Part shown: in pieces, positions 19,712 to 30,823 of the stretch | Layout: the number at the start of each line of letters is the position of its first letter | How positions within the stretch are numbered: the first letter of the stretch is position 1 | Source: Pseudomonas silvicola | GTDB taxonomy: Bacteria; Pseudomonadota; Gammaproteobacteria; Pseudomonadales; Pseudomonadaceae | Reading direction: 5' to 3' | DNA length: 64,000 nucleotides | Assembly: GCF_026651855.1 (NCBI RefSeq) | Contig: NZ_CP093281.1 | Location: 888,765 to 952,764 of the forward strand | The notes under the pieces: generated by a model | Databases searched by the model: none | What the model was told of the DNA's origin: nothing | What the model saw: the letters and a program-made list of their open reading frames with translations, nothing else | Made by a program: the position numbers and the translations under genes

Positions 19712-20513
19712 TTACTGGCCCAGCGCCGGCTGGATACAGCTTGCCGTAGAAATCATCCAGTTTGGCGCGTACTACTGGGGAGCATGGTAGATATCGACAA
19801 ACTTTTTCAGGCGCGGATCGTCCTGATGGCCTTCGCGCACCACGAACTGAATCACATACTCAGGATGTTCGAGGCCATCAAACAGCAGCGCATTGTTCGG
19901 ATCGATGGTTTTCGACAAACGAAGATAGTGCGGATAACCCTGCGCAAGGTCGACTTCATCCAGCGAACGCGACAGCCTGAACGGCTTCGACTTCGATGAT
20001 CTCTTCAGATGCTTCGGATTGCTGGCGATATCATCCACGGTGGATTTGAGGCCTGCACCCGGCTTGAGGTGATCAATTTCGCTTTCTGCAACAGCAGCAG
20101 CCCGCGTGCGCCATTAATCGGGTCGTTGGCAATCGCCACCGTACCGCCGTCCGGGATCTGATCAATAGCCGTGTGCTTTTTCGAGTAAAGACCGATGTTG
20201 TTGATGATGGCCGGGGCATAGGGCACCAGGTGGAAACCGCCCTGCTGATTGGCGTTTTCAAGGAAGGGTTTATGCTGGAATAGGTTCACATCAATGTCGC
20301 CGTTCTCCACGCTGACATTCGGTGCCGTCCAGTCGGTGAACTCCACCAGCTGCACGTCAAGCCCTTGCTTTTTGGCTTCAGCCACGGCGGTTTCCAGCGG
20401 CGGCGCGAAGGCGGCTGTCGTACCCACTTTCAGCGGTCCGCTATAATCATTGGCGCAAACGCGCCGAAGGTCAAAATCGAGGCGCTGAGCGCCAGTACCT
20501 GTGCAATCTTCAT
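19712..20513 (-). CDS. MetQ/NlpA-family substrate-binding protein
   Basis: This is the periplasmic binding subunit of the importer. A signal peptide [20 protein letters not shown] is followed by a mature protein with [60 protein letters not shown] and [20 protein letters not shown], the MetQ/NlpA fold; the family's GD-x-D-x-N-L-F-Q-H motif is clear. There is no lipobox Cys at the signal cleavage site as read. Breaks are near 20450, 20070 and 19995. The stop TAA at 19712 lies just before the ATPase start. Beside SfnB and DszA-type enzymes, the ligand is more likely an organosulfur compound than methionine. Confidence 0.87.
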
Positions 20514-20533
20514 ATCAAATCCCTGAGGTTAAA

Positions 20534-21887
20534 TTAACGAATGTTTTTAGCCGGCCGCCAGCGCGCCGCCGGATGGCGATCGGGCAAACGGTCCTGCTGC
20601 TGGAATATTTTTTGCCGCAAGCTGCCAGGCTGATAGGCGGTTTTATAGCGGCCGCGCTGTTGCAACTCCGGCACCACCAGATCGATAAAATCGCGGTAGC
20701 TTTGCGGATTAAGGATGCGCGTCAGGTTAAAGCCATCGATGTCGCCTTCATCGATCCACTGAATCAACGCATCCGCCACCTGTGAAGGATTGCCGACAAT
20801 CAGCGGATAACGGCTGCCCATGGCGTGCTGCTCCAGTAAGCGACGGCGTGTCCAGCCGCTGAACGCCTTACTCACCGATTCAATGGCACGCGTGTCGCCG
20901 CTTTGGATAGGTTCATCCAGACCAAACGCCGCCAGATCCAGGCCAATCGAACTGGAGAAGTGTGCGATACCCGCTTCCGGGCTGGCATATTCGAGGTAGC
21001 TGCGATGCTTTTCCTGCGCTTCGCGCTCAGTGGGCGCGACAATCACGCTGACACCCATAAAAATGCGCAGATCGTCAGCCTGGCGCCCTGCTGCCACCGC
21101 CGCCTGGCGCAAACGTGTGGACTGCTCACGCATCGCCGCCGGTGAGGCCGCATTGACAAACGAGCACTCAGCGTGGCGTGCAATTGGACGCCACGCGTCG
21201 ATGAACCCGCCTGAAACAGCAGAGTACGTTGTGGTGAGGGGCTGTCAGGTGATAACCCTGCACCTGATAGAACTCGCCTTGATGGTTGATTGCATGGATC
21301 TTACTGGCATCGGCGTACAGCCTTTTGGCCTTGTAAGCTTGTAATGCATCATCCTGCCAGCTGCCTTCCCACAGTTGATAAGCCACATCGAGAAACTCAT
21401 CGGCCTGATCATAGCGGCGGTCATGATCCTGTAACTGCCTCTGGCCCATGGCACGTGCTGCGCTGTCGAGATAGCCGGTGACAATATTCCAGCCAATGCG
21501 TCCCTGAGTGAGGTGATCGAGCGTCGAGAAACGGCGGGCAAACGGATACGGCGCTTCATAGCTGAGGTTAGCGGTGACACCAAAACCGAGATGCTGCGTG
21601 ACGCTTGCCATGCCGGAGATCAGCATCAAAGGATCGTTGACCGGCAACTGGATCGACTCGCTGGCTGTCAAGCCGATGCCCTGCTGATACACATCGTAAA
21701 CACCGAGAATGTCAGCAATAAACAGGCCGTCGAACAGGCCACGCTCCAGCAGCCGCGCCAGATCCAGCCAGTACGTCAGCGAATTGAAATCCACCGAACG
21801 ATCGTCTGGATGCGTCCACATCCCATGATGGATGTGCCCGACGCAGTTCATATTGAACGCGTTGAGCAGAATCTGTTTCTGGCTCAT
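20534..21887 (-). CDS. NtaA/SnaA/DszA-family FMN-dependent monooxygenase
   Basis: This LLM-class enzyme uses FMNH2 and oxygen to attack organosulfur or amine compounds. From ATG 21885-21887 it reads MSQKQILLNAFNMNCVGHIH, then GLFDGLFIADILGVYDVYQQ, PYPFARRFSTLDHLTQGRIG and WNIVTGYLDSAARAMG, the signature of the DszA/NtaA subfamily. After a break near 21230 the second half continues DLRIFMGVSVIVAPTEREAQ to SLRQKIFQQQ, stop at 20534-20536. About 450 residues is normal. Its start overlaps the end of the SfnB-like gene by 4 bases. A flavin reductase partner is not encoded in this operon. Confidence 0.9.
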
Positions 21888-23081
21888 ATTGTCCCCGGCG
21901 CGGCGGCAGCACATCGTTGAGCAGATAGTTGCCAATCGCCGGATATTTCCAGCGCACCGGATCGTGCAGCGTGTGAGTGCGCGCATTGCGCCAGTGGCGA
22001 TCGAAATGATGCTCTCGCAAGCTGGCGCGCGATCCGCCAAGCTCAAACAGCAGATTGCTGGCTTCCAGTGACACTTCGGTGGTCCAGGCGCGCGCTTTCG
22101 CCACCTCTATCGAGGCACGCGCAACGTTTTCCGCCGTTGATTCATGCTGCGCGGCGTCTACCGCGTCTCCAGCAACCGCCAGCAATGCATCACCGGCACT
22201 CAGTCGTGACGCCAGCCGGCCAATACGATCCAGCGTGAGCGGATCTTCGCTGGCCTTTGTCACGCCGCTGTCCGGCCACGGCCGCGCACGTTCACGCACA
22301 AAGCTCAGCAGGTCGTTAAACGCTTCACGCGCGATACCCTGATCCACTGCGGCATGCATAATCTGCGCGAACGGGCCAACGGTGGTCGGTCGCTCAAACG
22401 CGGTCTGAATGGCACCACATCTTCTGCGGCATTGCCACGTCTCGGAACTGCATCGCTGCCGCTGCCGGTGGTGCGCTGCCCAAAACCGCTCCAGTCATCA
22501 ATCACCGTGACCCCCGCTTGATGGCGCGGCACAAACACCAACTGCTCTTTGCCGTCATCGGCCAGCGCTAGCGTGGGGATACGATCGGCGAACAGCGCCC
22601 GTGGCATAAAACTTATCGCCATTGAGGCGCAGTCCCTCAGCTTGTTGGGCGATCGCCGTGGTGCGCTGGTGCGCGGGAAGGCGAGCTAAACTCCGCTAAG
22701 GCATTACCCAATGCACCCGGCTAATACTTCAGCGTACAGTCGCTGCTGTTGCGCCTCGCTGCCGTTAATCCGCAGCACTTCCAGCGCATAAAAATGATTT
22801 TGAGGCACCTGGCCGATTGAGCCATCTGCTGCACTGAGAATCACGAAAATCTCAGCCAGTTCGGCGGTGGAAATGGCGATGCCGCCATGTTCTCGCGGCA
22901 CGGTGATGGCACCGAGACCCGACTGAAAATAGCGCTGCAGTTCTGCATGCGGTAGCTCACGCTGGTGATCACGCTGAGCCGCACCGCTGCGGAAACGCTC
23001 AGCGAGAGCGTATGCGACATCCAGCGCCTGTACCGCGCTGCTGATACGCTCCGCACGCTGTTTGGCGGAAACCTGCGTCAT
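21884..23081 (-). CDS. SfnB-family sulfur acquisition oxidoreductase (acyl-CoA dehydrogenase fold), copy 1
   Basis: This is a flavin enzyme of the DszC/SfnB group. From 23081 it reads MTQVSAKQRAERISSAVQAL, then GLGAITVPREHGGIAISTAE and SAADGSIGQVPQNHFYALEV. After breaks near 22700 and 22390 come VIDDWSGFGQRTTGSGS (flavin-binding region) and the helical C-terminal domain FELGGSRASLREHHFDRHWR and NARTHTLHDPVRWKYPAIGN, the SfnB ending. About 400 residues. It probably oxygenates or desulfurises an organosulfur substrate with reduced flavin. It is directly preceded by a paralogue sharing almost the same C-terminus, indicating a tandem duplication. Confidence 0.88.
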
Positions 23082-23090
23082 GAAGACTCC

Positions 23091-24291
23091 TTAAATCCAG
23101 GCATGACGCGCAGGCAGCACGTCGTTGAGGTAATAGTTTCCGATGGCGTGATGCTTCCAGCGAACGGGATCGTGCAGCGTATGGGTGCGCGCATTACGCC
23201 AGTGGCGATCGAGGCCGTGACGCAGCAGCGTGGCGCGACTGCCGCCCCATTCCAGCAGTTTCTCGCTGGCGCGCAGCGCAACATCAGTGGTGAGCACTTT
23301 AGCTTGCCACCGCATCGAGGCGCGCAGTTTTCAGCAGTGAGTGACTGCTGATCAACGCTATCAATCACGCGGGCGGCGCGGGCCAACAGCGCATTGGCTG
23401 CACTCAGCTCGGTGCTGATGCGCCCAACGTCGGCGAGGATATAGGATCGTCGGCATACGACTGACTCCCGCATCGACCCATGGACGGAACTGCTGCGCAC
23501 AAACGCCAGCGCCCTCATCCAGCGCACTCCTGCGCGATCCCGGCATCACGGGGTAGTTTTGAACGAAGCTGGAGACACCGCACCGCGCAGCGTGGGTTTA
23601 TCGGCTGTAGGTAATGGCATGGTTAGCGCCGCCTCCACCGTAACCTGCTGCAGTTCACCGTGCCGCTGGCGGTGGTGCGCTGTCCAATGCCTGACCAGTC
23701 ATCAATAATTTCCACCCCGACAGCAGGCAGTGGAATAAACGCCATCACCGGCTGCTCACCATGAATGGCGGTAGTGGCAAGCACGTCCGCAAACAGTGCG
23801 CCAGTGGAGTAGAACTTTTCGCCCGTCAGCCGCAAACCTTGTGACGTTGTCACCAATCGGGCCTGCACATCTCGCGTGTGTTGGGTATTTTTTTCCGGCC
23901 CGCCATTACCCAGACGTTGACCCTGCACCACTTTGCTCAACAAAAACTGCTGCTGTGCCGCGCTGCCTTCGCCAAGAATGAATTGAATTAAACCAAAATG
24001 ATTTTGCGGAATTTGTCCCAGAGAAGGATCGCTGGCTGAGATCACCCGAAAGACTTCCGCCACGGTCTGAAATGACAATCCGCCACCGCCATATTCGCGC
24101 GGCACACTAATACTACCGAGCCCCAGTTGGGTGAACTGATTGAGCAGTTCCCGCGGATAAATACGCTGCTGGTCGCGTTCTATCGCGCCGCTCAACGCCA
24201 GCTCTGCCAGATGTTGTGCGGCGGCGATGGCCTCTGCATCTGTGGTTATCACCGCAGTGCGTGGCGTTAAGGAATCACTGTTTTGCGTCAT
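23091..24291 (-). CDS. SfnB-family sulfur acquisition oxidoreductase (acyl-CoA dehydrogenase fold), copy 2
   Basis: This is the first gene of the sulfur operon. From 24291: MTQNSDSLTPRTAVITTDAE, GLGSISVPREYGGGGLSFQT, SASDPSLGQIPQNHFGLIQF, LGNGGPEKNTQHTRD and LTGEKFYSTGALFADVLATT, with VEIIDDWSGIGQRTTASGT. These match the SfnB family point by point. The 3' half is broken near 23650, 23580 and 23330, then ends in the same DRHWRNARTHTLHDPVRWK block as copy 1, stop at 23091. About 400 residues. It likely works with the DszA-type monooxygenase on a sulfone or sulfonate released by sulfur starvation scavenging. Confidence 0.9.
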
Positions 24292-24616
24292 TTTTTATTT
24301 CACTTTTACCGCGCAGTGAATAACAAGCCCGCTCTGTCGTTCGCAGCGGGCCATGGAATAAATAAAGAATTGAACGGGATATTAATCAGGGGGGATAAAA
24401 CAAGTAAATAGCGTGAGTTATGCTATATCTGGCAATCCGTTGCCACTAATCAGATATACCATCATCAAGCCCTGGGATAATAAGGTATACGCGGAGAACG
24501 GCAAGCGTGCTGCAAATAAATGCCGGGGAAAGTCTTAATAGCAATTAACACTAATGTTGGTTAAAAACGCATTAACAGTAAATAAATAAAATAAGATGAC
24601 GGTACTGGCATCGTGT
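24292..24616. other. AT-rich intergenic region upstream of the sulfur operon
   Basis: These 325 bases hold no ORF I can support. They are markedly AT-rich, with several ATTAAC-type stretches near 24540-24600, and must contain the minus-strand promoter for the SfnB operon (right side of 24291). A sulfur-limitation regulator site such as CysB/Cbl would be expected but cannot be picked out by eye. Confidence 0.5.
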
Positions 24617-26027
24617 TTAATTTTCCGACTCAAACAGTGCGCGGGCGTAATTCTGTGAAGAGACCCTTTTCTCGCTGTGCGGGATCTCCACGCTATCGAT
24701 AAGCTTGGCTTGCTGATAGCTTTTCACCGTCTCATGCTGCGTGAGTTGCTGCGTAGTCTGTGCTGTCAGCTCACCTTTTTTGTTCTGCGAAACCACGGTC
24801 TGGCTACGCTCTTCATCGTCAATCAGATGATAGCGGTAATTTTGAGATGACTTAAGTGCCGTCAGTTTCGCTGCCCCGTCTGAATCCAGTGCGGTGTGGA
24901 AACTGGCTTTGAGTTTGAACAGCGTATCCTGTGTCAAATCCTGGGTATCAGTGTGCTGTTGCGAGCGGGTTTGCTGCGCGACCTCTAAAGAGAAAGTGTC
25001 CTGCTCATCCGGTTTATAAGGATTATCAGAGCGCGGCGTCTGCTGATAGCTGGCGGAAAATCCCAATCCACTAATGGCACCGTTTTTAGCGGCATTAGCA
25101 TCAATGGAGATCACTCGCTGGGTATTCACGCTGTGGCTTGCCTGTCCTGCGTGGTATTCAGCGCCCGGAAAGCTGGCTTGAAGAGATTCAGCATGTCGCG
25201 ATCGCCGTGCCCACGCGTTGCGGCCTGATCCATTTTGGCAGACCACTGATCGAGTGCGGCGGCCTGCTGTTCGGCGCTGCCTGCCTGGGTCAGCTTTGAC
25301 ACATCAGTATCGAGTTTGATACTGACATCCCCGTTGTGAAAACCGAGCCAGCGCTCTTTATCATCTGCGTGAAGGTTGAGGGACTGCGTCACATTGTCGC
25401 CATTACGCAGATCGGTTCAAATCGACACTTTTCAACTGCGAGGTATCAAACTTCATCAGGTCGCTGATATCTAGCTGAGTTGTCCCTGCGTCCAAACCGT
25501 CCAGCGCTTTTTGCAAACCGTCGGAGAGTTGGCTGATGGCTGTGGCCTCATCACTGTTGAGTTTACCCCCGCTGGTATTCAGCTCCACCACCAAACCGCC
25601 CTGTTGGCGTGTCATTTGCAGACTCACTTCAATCCCCGATTGTGTGGTCACGGTGAGCGCCACCGCGCCTGACTGTTGCTGGTGCCGTTGGCTGCTGAGG
25701 TTGCGGGCACGCTTAGCGTGACATCACCACTTTGCACCAGGCCCTTGTAAACTGCTGCCGATACCGTTCATACCAACGCCGCCCGATTGTGACGCCGCGT
25801 TGAGTTGCGCCTGTAAATTGCTGGTGATCGTGCCGCTACTCTGTACCTGTGCTGGCACAATTTTATAGATGGCGGCAATGGCCTCGCTTGCTTTCACTGA
25901 AGGTCACTTTCGTGGACGCTTCAGCCTGTAAGTGGCTTTGTGCTGCCTTGCTGTTTGCGGTGGTAATTACGCTTGAACCCGCAGAAATCAGGTTGCGTAG
26001 AACGCCGTTGCCAATCCCATTTAGCAT
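24617..26027 (-). CDS. Large protein of unknown function (about 470 aa)
   Basis: I do not recognise this protein. The start ATG at 26025-26027 follows GAAGGAT and gives MLNGIGNGVLRNLISAGSSV, a Gly/Ser/Ala-rich opening without a clear cleavable signal. The central part reads TVTTQSGIEVSLQMTRQQGG and LSDGLQKALDGLDAGTTQLD; the last 210 residues, in one frame to the stop at 24617, are polar and Gln/Ser/Thr-rich (SLEVAQQTRSQQHTDTQDLT). No membrane helices or catalytic motifs are visible. The composition resembles secreted or appendage-associated proteins (low Cys, rich in Asn/Gln/Ser/Thr), but that is only an impression. Breaks lie near 25860, 25690, 25400 and 25140. Confidence 0.7.
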
Positions 26028-26249
26028 CAAAATAATCCTTCTTGTGAACTATTCCTGAAGGTTATCGGCATCATATCGCCATGCTTTAACGTTCCCCTAC
26101 GGTTAACGCCAGCTCCTGATAGGCCGCTGGCACTTCTGGCAAGCATCTGTCTGCCTAAACACAGCCGAACCCGCGCGTCTGATTTACGTTGTTGATCAAC
26201 ACATTGTCTACCGTACAGGTAGCCCCCCTTGAACAGAGGTAAAGTCGCG

Positions 26250-27625
26250 ATGAATAATCTGCATTACAAAAGCTTGCTGGAAATTGACGCCTGATTCAGT
26301 CTGGCGACATCACCTCGGTAGCGGTCACTGAATCACTGTTAACGCGCATCGACACACTGGATAAGCGATCTGCACAGTTATTTCTACGTGATGCGCGACA
26401 GTGCGTTAAAACTGGCGGCAGAAGCGGATCAGGAATCGCGGCAGGCCAACTGCGTGGTCCGTTGCACGGCGTGCCGATCGCGTTAAAGATCTGATCTGAC
26501 CAAGGATGCGCCCACCAGCCACGGCATGATCATCCACAAGGATCACTATCCGGCGGAAGACTCCAGTGGTGATCGTTTCCCGCGCTGCTGGTGCGGTGAT
26601 CTCGCTGACGCAAACTGAAAGCGCTCTTGCCGATCACCATCCGGAAATCACCCGCCCTAATAACCCCGGGGCAGCGCACCTGGACCGTGGTGTCTCCTCC
26701 AGCGGTTCTGGCGTCGCTACTGGCGGCTGGACTCTGTTATGGCGCGATTGGCACCGATACCGGCGGCTCCATTCGCTTCCCGTCAAATGCCAACGACTGA
26801 CCGGCATCAAACCCACCTGGGGTCGCGTCACGCGCCACGGTGCCTGTGAGCTGGCGGCGTCGCTCGATCACATTGGACCGATGGCACGCTCTGCAGGCGA
26901 TGCCGCTGCGATGTTGCAAGCCATTGCCGGGCGCGATGATAAAGATCCGACCTCCAGCAGCGAGTCGGTGCCGACCACCTGGCGTTGATGACGCGCGGTG
27001 TCAGTAAATGCGCATCGGACGATGCGCTGGGCGTTGAAAAGGTGGATGCGGAAACCCGTGCCGCGCTGGAATCAGCGATAGCTACCCTGACATCGCTGGG
27101 TGCCACCTTCGTGGATATCACCGTACCAGACACGGAAAAGCCGCCGCCGAGTGGAGTGCGCTTTGTGCAGTGGAAACCGCCCTGGCGCATGAAGAGACCT
27201 ATCCGGCGCAGAAAGATCAATATGGTCCAGGATTATCTGGTCTGCTGGATCTTGGCCATCAGGTCACCGCATTGGAGTATCAGCGCCTGCTGCTGAGCCG
27301 TGCGGCACTGCGTGGCGATATTTCTGCCCTGTTCAGCAAAGTGGATTTGATTCTGGCCCCCGCCACCGCTTATGCCGGATTAACCTGGGACACCATGACC
27401 CGTTTTGGTACCGATCAGGCACTGTTTAACGGCGTATTGCGCTATACCAGTGCATTTGACGCGAGCGGGCATCCGACCATCACCCTGCCATGTGGCATGA
27501 CTTCCGCCGGTGCACCCATTGGTTTCCAGTTAGTGGCGGCCCATTTCGATGAAACCGCAATGATTCAGGGCGCCTGGGCTTATCAGCAAGTCACTGAATG
27601 GCATAAAAAACATCCTGCTATCTAA
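26250..27625 (+). CDS. Amidase-signature family amidase of the nitrile/amide cluster
   Basis: The enzyme hydrolyses amides to carboxylic acid and ammonia using a Ser-Ser-Lys triad. From ATG 26250: MNNLHYKSLLEI, DITSVAVTESLLTRIDTLDK, then LHGVPIALKDLI (catalytic Lys), VSSSGSGVATAAG-like sequence (first Ser) and AIGTDTGGSIRFPSNAND (GGSIRFP, the acyl-enzyme Ser). The rest to 27625 includes TWGRVTRHGACELAASLDHI, GPMARSAGDAA, FDASGHPTITLPCGMTSAGA and PIGFQLVAAHFDE. About 458 residues. Breaks cluster at 26290, 26390-26500, 26590-26700, 26985-27030 and 27150. It ends at a strong terminator. Given the nitrile hydratase nearby, it should complete nitrile degradation. Confidence 0.9.
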
Positions 27626-27638
27626 AGCTGCTTATTTT

Positions 27639-27662
27639 GGCCGCACTGCATTGCGTGCGGCC
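27639..27662 (+). terminator. Rho-independent terminator of the amidase gene
   Basis: A perfect 8-bp stem GGCCGCAC/GTGCGGCC around an 8-base loop is followed by TTTTC, 13 bases past the amidase stop. Confidence 0.88.
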
Positions 27663-27738
27663 TTTTCATGTCGATATGGCCTGAAACTTGCTTGGTTTGT
27701 TGTGATTTCACCCTTTTCGCCAGTTTAGGGATGTTGCC

Positions 27739-28662
27739 ATGAAAGAAACGTTCACCACGGATCACTTAGATAATCGCCACCGCTTTGATGCCTGGCGCGA
27801 TGCCGTCTGTTCACGCTTGATTAATGCCGAAGCGCGTCAGGTTAATGCCGGTACTTTTTCCGGCAGCTTTGGTTATTCCATGGGCCATGTCGATATCGCA
27901 CACCATGTGTCCCAAACCGCGCTGGTGTGGCAACGCACCACCGAGTGCATTCGCCGCCATCCTAATCATGATTTTTATCTCGGCTACGTTCGTTCCGGCA
28001 TCGGGACATTGCGGCAAAACGATAACCAGTCACGGGTGAGCGCAGGGGATGTGGTGATTTACGATGCCGCAACGCCCTTTGATTTCGCCATGGATAACGT
28101 GGCCATCAATATTGTGCATTTACCCCGTCAGATGATTGAAAAAGAGGCGCCAGCGATTGCCCGGCTTGCGGGGAAAACGCTGGATCTTAGTCGTCCCGGA
28201 ATGACCTCACTCAAGCAATTACTGGAAGAGGCATTTGTCTTTAACGCGGAGAGTGAGAACACCTTTCTCGCGGAACAGTTCGCCAATACGTTGATCAATA
28301 TGATCTCGGTGAGTGTCAATTTGCAGAAAGGCGATGACGCACTAAAACTGGATCTTTACCGCGGGTGGTGAGTTATTTACGGCAAAATCTGCAGGAAGCG
28401 GACCTGACTTCATGGCGCAATTGCCAATGCCCATCATGTTCACCGCGCACCATCGCGTGTTGCTGCACACGGCACTACGCCGATGAATTTTGTCTGGCAG
28501 GAGCGCCTGCTGGCGTGTCGCAAAGCGCTGGCCGAAGGTAAAGCGCAACATCACTCAGGTGGCGCTGATCACGGCTTTAGCGATATGTCGCACTTCAGTC
28601 TCGCTTTCCGCAAGGCGTTTGGTTACACCCCAAGCAGTCTGCTGCGTCAAAGCGAGGTGTAA
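27739..28662 (+). CDS. AraC-family transcriptional regulator
   Basis: An N-terminal AraC_binding_2-type sensor domain starts MKETFTTDHLDNRHRFDAWR and includes LVWQRTTECIRRHPNHDFYL and GDVVIYDAATPFDFAMDN. The C-terminal double helix-turn-helix is frame-shifted after 28370 but readable: VSPRTIARVFAQHGTTPMNF, then ITQVALDHGFSDMSHFSLAF and RKAFGYTPSSLLRQ-like sequence, stop at 28660-28662. About 307 residues. This NhaR/FeaR-like subgroup controls amine, amide and aldehyde catabolism. Placed between the amidase and the ANTAR gene, it is a likely activator of the nitrile/amide island. Confidence 0.88.
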
Positions 28663-28704
28663 CGGCGCTTTGTTTTACCCTTTCTGCAACTGACTGATCA
28701 CACG

Positions 28705-29257
28705 TCAGCAGTAAATCAGTGCTGCTGCGTTCATCGCTTCGGTACGCATAAAGCGATATGCCCGACTCATCCAGACCGAAAGTCTGCATCAACACGCCTT
28801 TAGCCTGTGCCAGTCGCTCATTTCTCATTTTACGCTGTTGGCGAGCCTGCAGTTCACCCCGCAACTGGACATTCTGCTGGGCGGATTGCCAGGTGCCGAT
28901 GATCTGCACAATCAAGGCAAAGGGATTAAGTTCTCGCTCGGCGATAGCAGCGGGTTGCAGTTTCATTAACAGCGGGAACAAGCGCGCATCATGGCAGTTC
29001 GCCAGGGCAATCACCGGTGTGTGATGCTGTTGCAATGAACGAAACAGCGGCGTTAATACCGCCTCGTGGTGATTTTCAATCGCCACCAACAGCAGTTGCG
29101 CGTCAGCCGGACGTTCGGCGACAGGCGGCCAGCTGTGTTGGGCGTGACAACCGATTTGCGTCAGCGAGGCACAGAACGCCCGCACGCTTTGCGAATCAGG
29201 ATGGAAAATATGCAACCGCACACCCGCAAGCGTTTTCAGCAAAGATGGCTCATTCAT
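28705..29257 (-). CDS. ANTAR-domain transcription antiterminator (AmiR/NasR-like)
   Basis: ANTAR proteins bind hairpins in nascent leader RNA and prevent termination. From 29257: MNEPSLLKTLAGVRLHIFHP begins a receiver-like pseudo-domain without phosphorylatable Asp in the usual place; after a coiled-coil linker (NVQLRGELQARQQRKMRNER) comes the ANTAR helix bundle LAQAKGVLMQTFGLDESG, and after a break near 28765 YRFMRTEAMNAAALIYC, stop at 28705. About 184 residues. AmiR-type proteins are normally gated by an amide-binding partner; here no separate AmiC gene is present. It is 128 bases upstream of urtE end and reads away from the same region, so it is co-oriented with the importer genes. Confidence 0.88.
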
Positions 29258-29385
29258 GTTTCACCCGTGTGCATTCTGAAGTTCGAAGCATCACGTTAGA
29301 GGAGTCGGGCAATCGATGCTGTGTTGCTGCTGCCGGTGCTGGTGTCAGGCGAGACAGGGCATGCACCCCGTCCCGCTTCCACGAT

Positions 29386-30090
29386 TTAAGCGTGAAACCC
29401 TAAAAACTGCTCCGCCACACTGGCACTCGGCTGGGTGCGCGGATCAATCTGCTGCACGATCTGCCCTTTTTCGATCACATGAATCCGATCCGACAGCGCA
29501 TACAGAAACTCGATATCCTGCTCCACCAGAATGATCGAGATATCCATTTCATGGCGTAACCGCTGCAACGTCTCAATGATCTCCTCACAGATATTGGGCT
29601 GGATGCCTTCGGTCGGCTCATCCAACAATACCAGCTGTGGTTGCCCGCAGAGACAGCGCGCCAACGCCAGCAGTTGCTGCTCGCCGCCCGAGAGCGCCCC
29701 GCCCGGTTGAGCCAGTAAACGTTTCAGGCGCGGGAAAATCTCCAGCATCTGCTCAATGATCTGACCCGCGCGCGAAAAGTGCTTCACGCAGCCCATGCGC
29801 AGGTTCTCTTCCACAGTCAGCAGCGGGAAGATTTGCCGCCCTTGCGGCACAAAACCGATGCCGGCCGCCGCCCGCTGGTGGGCCTGATAGCGCGTGATAT
29901 CAATGCCGTTGAGCGCGATAGTTCCCTGCCAGGCGGGCAGCTCTCCCATGATGGTGCGCAGCAGCGTGGTTTTTCCCATGCCGTTACGTCCTAACACACC
30001 GGTGAAGGATTTCGCCCCGACAAACAGCTCGGACAAGTGCAGGACCGGAATTTTGTTGTAGCCCGAGACCATCTCTTTTATTTCAAGCAT
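29386..30090 (-). CDS. urtE: UrtE/FmdF-like branched-chain-type ABC ATPase
   Basis: This is one of two ATPases of a urea/short-amide importer. It is intact at 234 residues: MLEIKEMVSGYNKIPVLHLS, GVLGRNGMGKTTLLRTIMGE (Walker A, with the N-G-M-G typical of UrtE), IGFVPQGRQIFPLLTVEENL, GGALSGGEQQLLALARCLCG (signature) and LVLLDEPTEGIQPNI (Walker B; the EGIQP is diagnostic). It ends SVAEQFLGFHA. Its ATG overlaps the urtD stop by 8 bases, so translation is coupled. It is the last gene of the five-gene operon. Confidence 0.93.
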   Translation of the reverse strand: MLEIKEMVSGYNKIPVLHLSELFVGAKSFTGVLGRNGMGKTTLLRTIMGELPAWQGTIALNGIDITRYQAHQRAAAGIGFVPQGRQIFPLLTVEENLRMGCVKHFSRAGQIIEQMLEIFPRLKRLLAQPGGALSGGEQQLLALARCLCGQPQLVLLDEPTEGIQPNICEEIIETLQRLRHEMDISIILVEQDIEFLYALSDRIHVIEKGQIVQQIDPRTQPSASVAEQFLGFHA

Positions 30091-30814
30091 GTTTAATCTC
30101 CAGATTGCCGAGATACGCCTCTTTCACCAGAGGATTCTGCGTCACCTCGCGGAAAGTCCCCTCCGCCAGCACCGCGCCCTGATTAAACACCGTGACCTGC
30201 TGCGCGATCATGCTGATGAACTCCATATCGTGCCTCCACCACCACCACAGTGCTCTGCTTGATTGATCGCTTTAATCAGCTGGGCGGTTTTACGCACTTC
30301 CTGATGCGTCATGCCTGCGGCGGGTTCATCCAGCAACACCAGTTGCGGACGAGAAATCAGGATCATCCCTAACTCCACCCACTGTCGCTGCCCGTGCGCC
30401 AGTTCAGAGAGCACGGCATCCTGATGATCTTCCAGTCCGATATCGTGCAACACCTGATCAATTGCGGAGGACAGAGCTGCTCTCGCCAGCGTATTGGCTG
30501 CCGCCTGCCAAGCAGATTCTCCCGAACACTCAACCCTTCAAAGACGCTCGGCACCTGAGTTTTGATGCCGATACCCAACCGGGCAATATCCCACGGGCGT
30601 TTGCCGGAGATCACTTGATTGCGGTAGCGGCACTCACCGCGCGGGCGTTACCTGACCGCTGAGCATTTTGAAAAAGGTGCTCTTTCCTGCGCCGTTCGGG
30701 CCGATCAGGCAGCGAAGCTCCTTCATGCAGGTGAAATCCACCTCCTTCACCGCATGCAACACCACCAAAACTGACGCCATTTTGCGGTGTTTCCAACAGG
30801 ACTGTTGCCGTCAT
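30083..30814 (-). CDS. urtD: UrtD-like branched-chain-type ABC ATPase
   Basis: This is the second ATPase of the importer. From ATG 30812-30814: MTATVLLETPQN, then in shifted frames LIGPNGAGKSTFFKMLSGQV-like Walker A sequence, ISGKRPWDIARLGIGIKTQV and PSVFEGLSVRENL (the IGIKTQVPSVFE block is typical of UrtD), ELAHGQRQWVELGMILISRP (the altered LAHGQKQWLEIGM signature of UrtD) and LVLLDEPAAGMTHQE. After a break at 30225 it ends NPLVKEAYLGNLEIKHA at 30083. About 245 residues. Breaks also lie near 30715-30640 and 30480. Confidence 0.92.
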
Positions 30815-30823
30815 GGTTTCACC

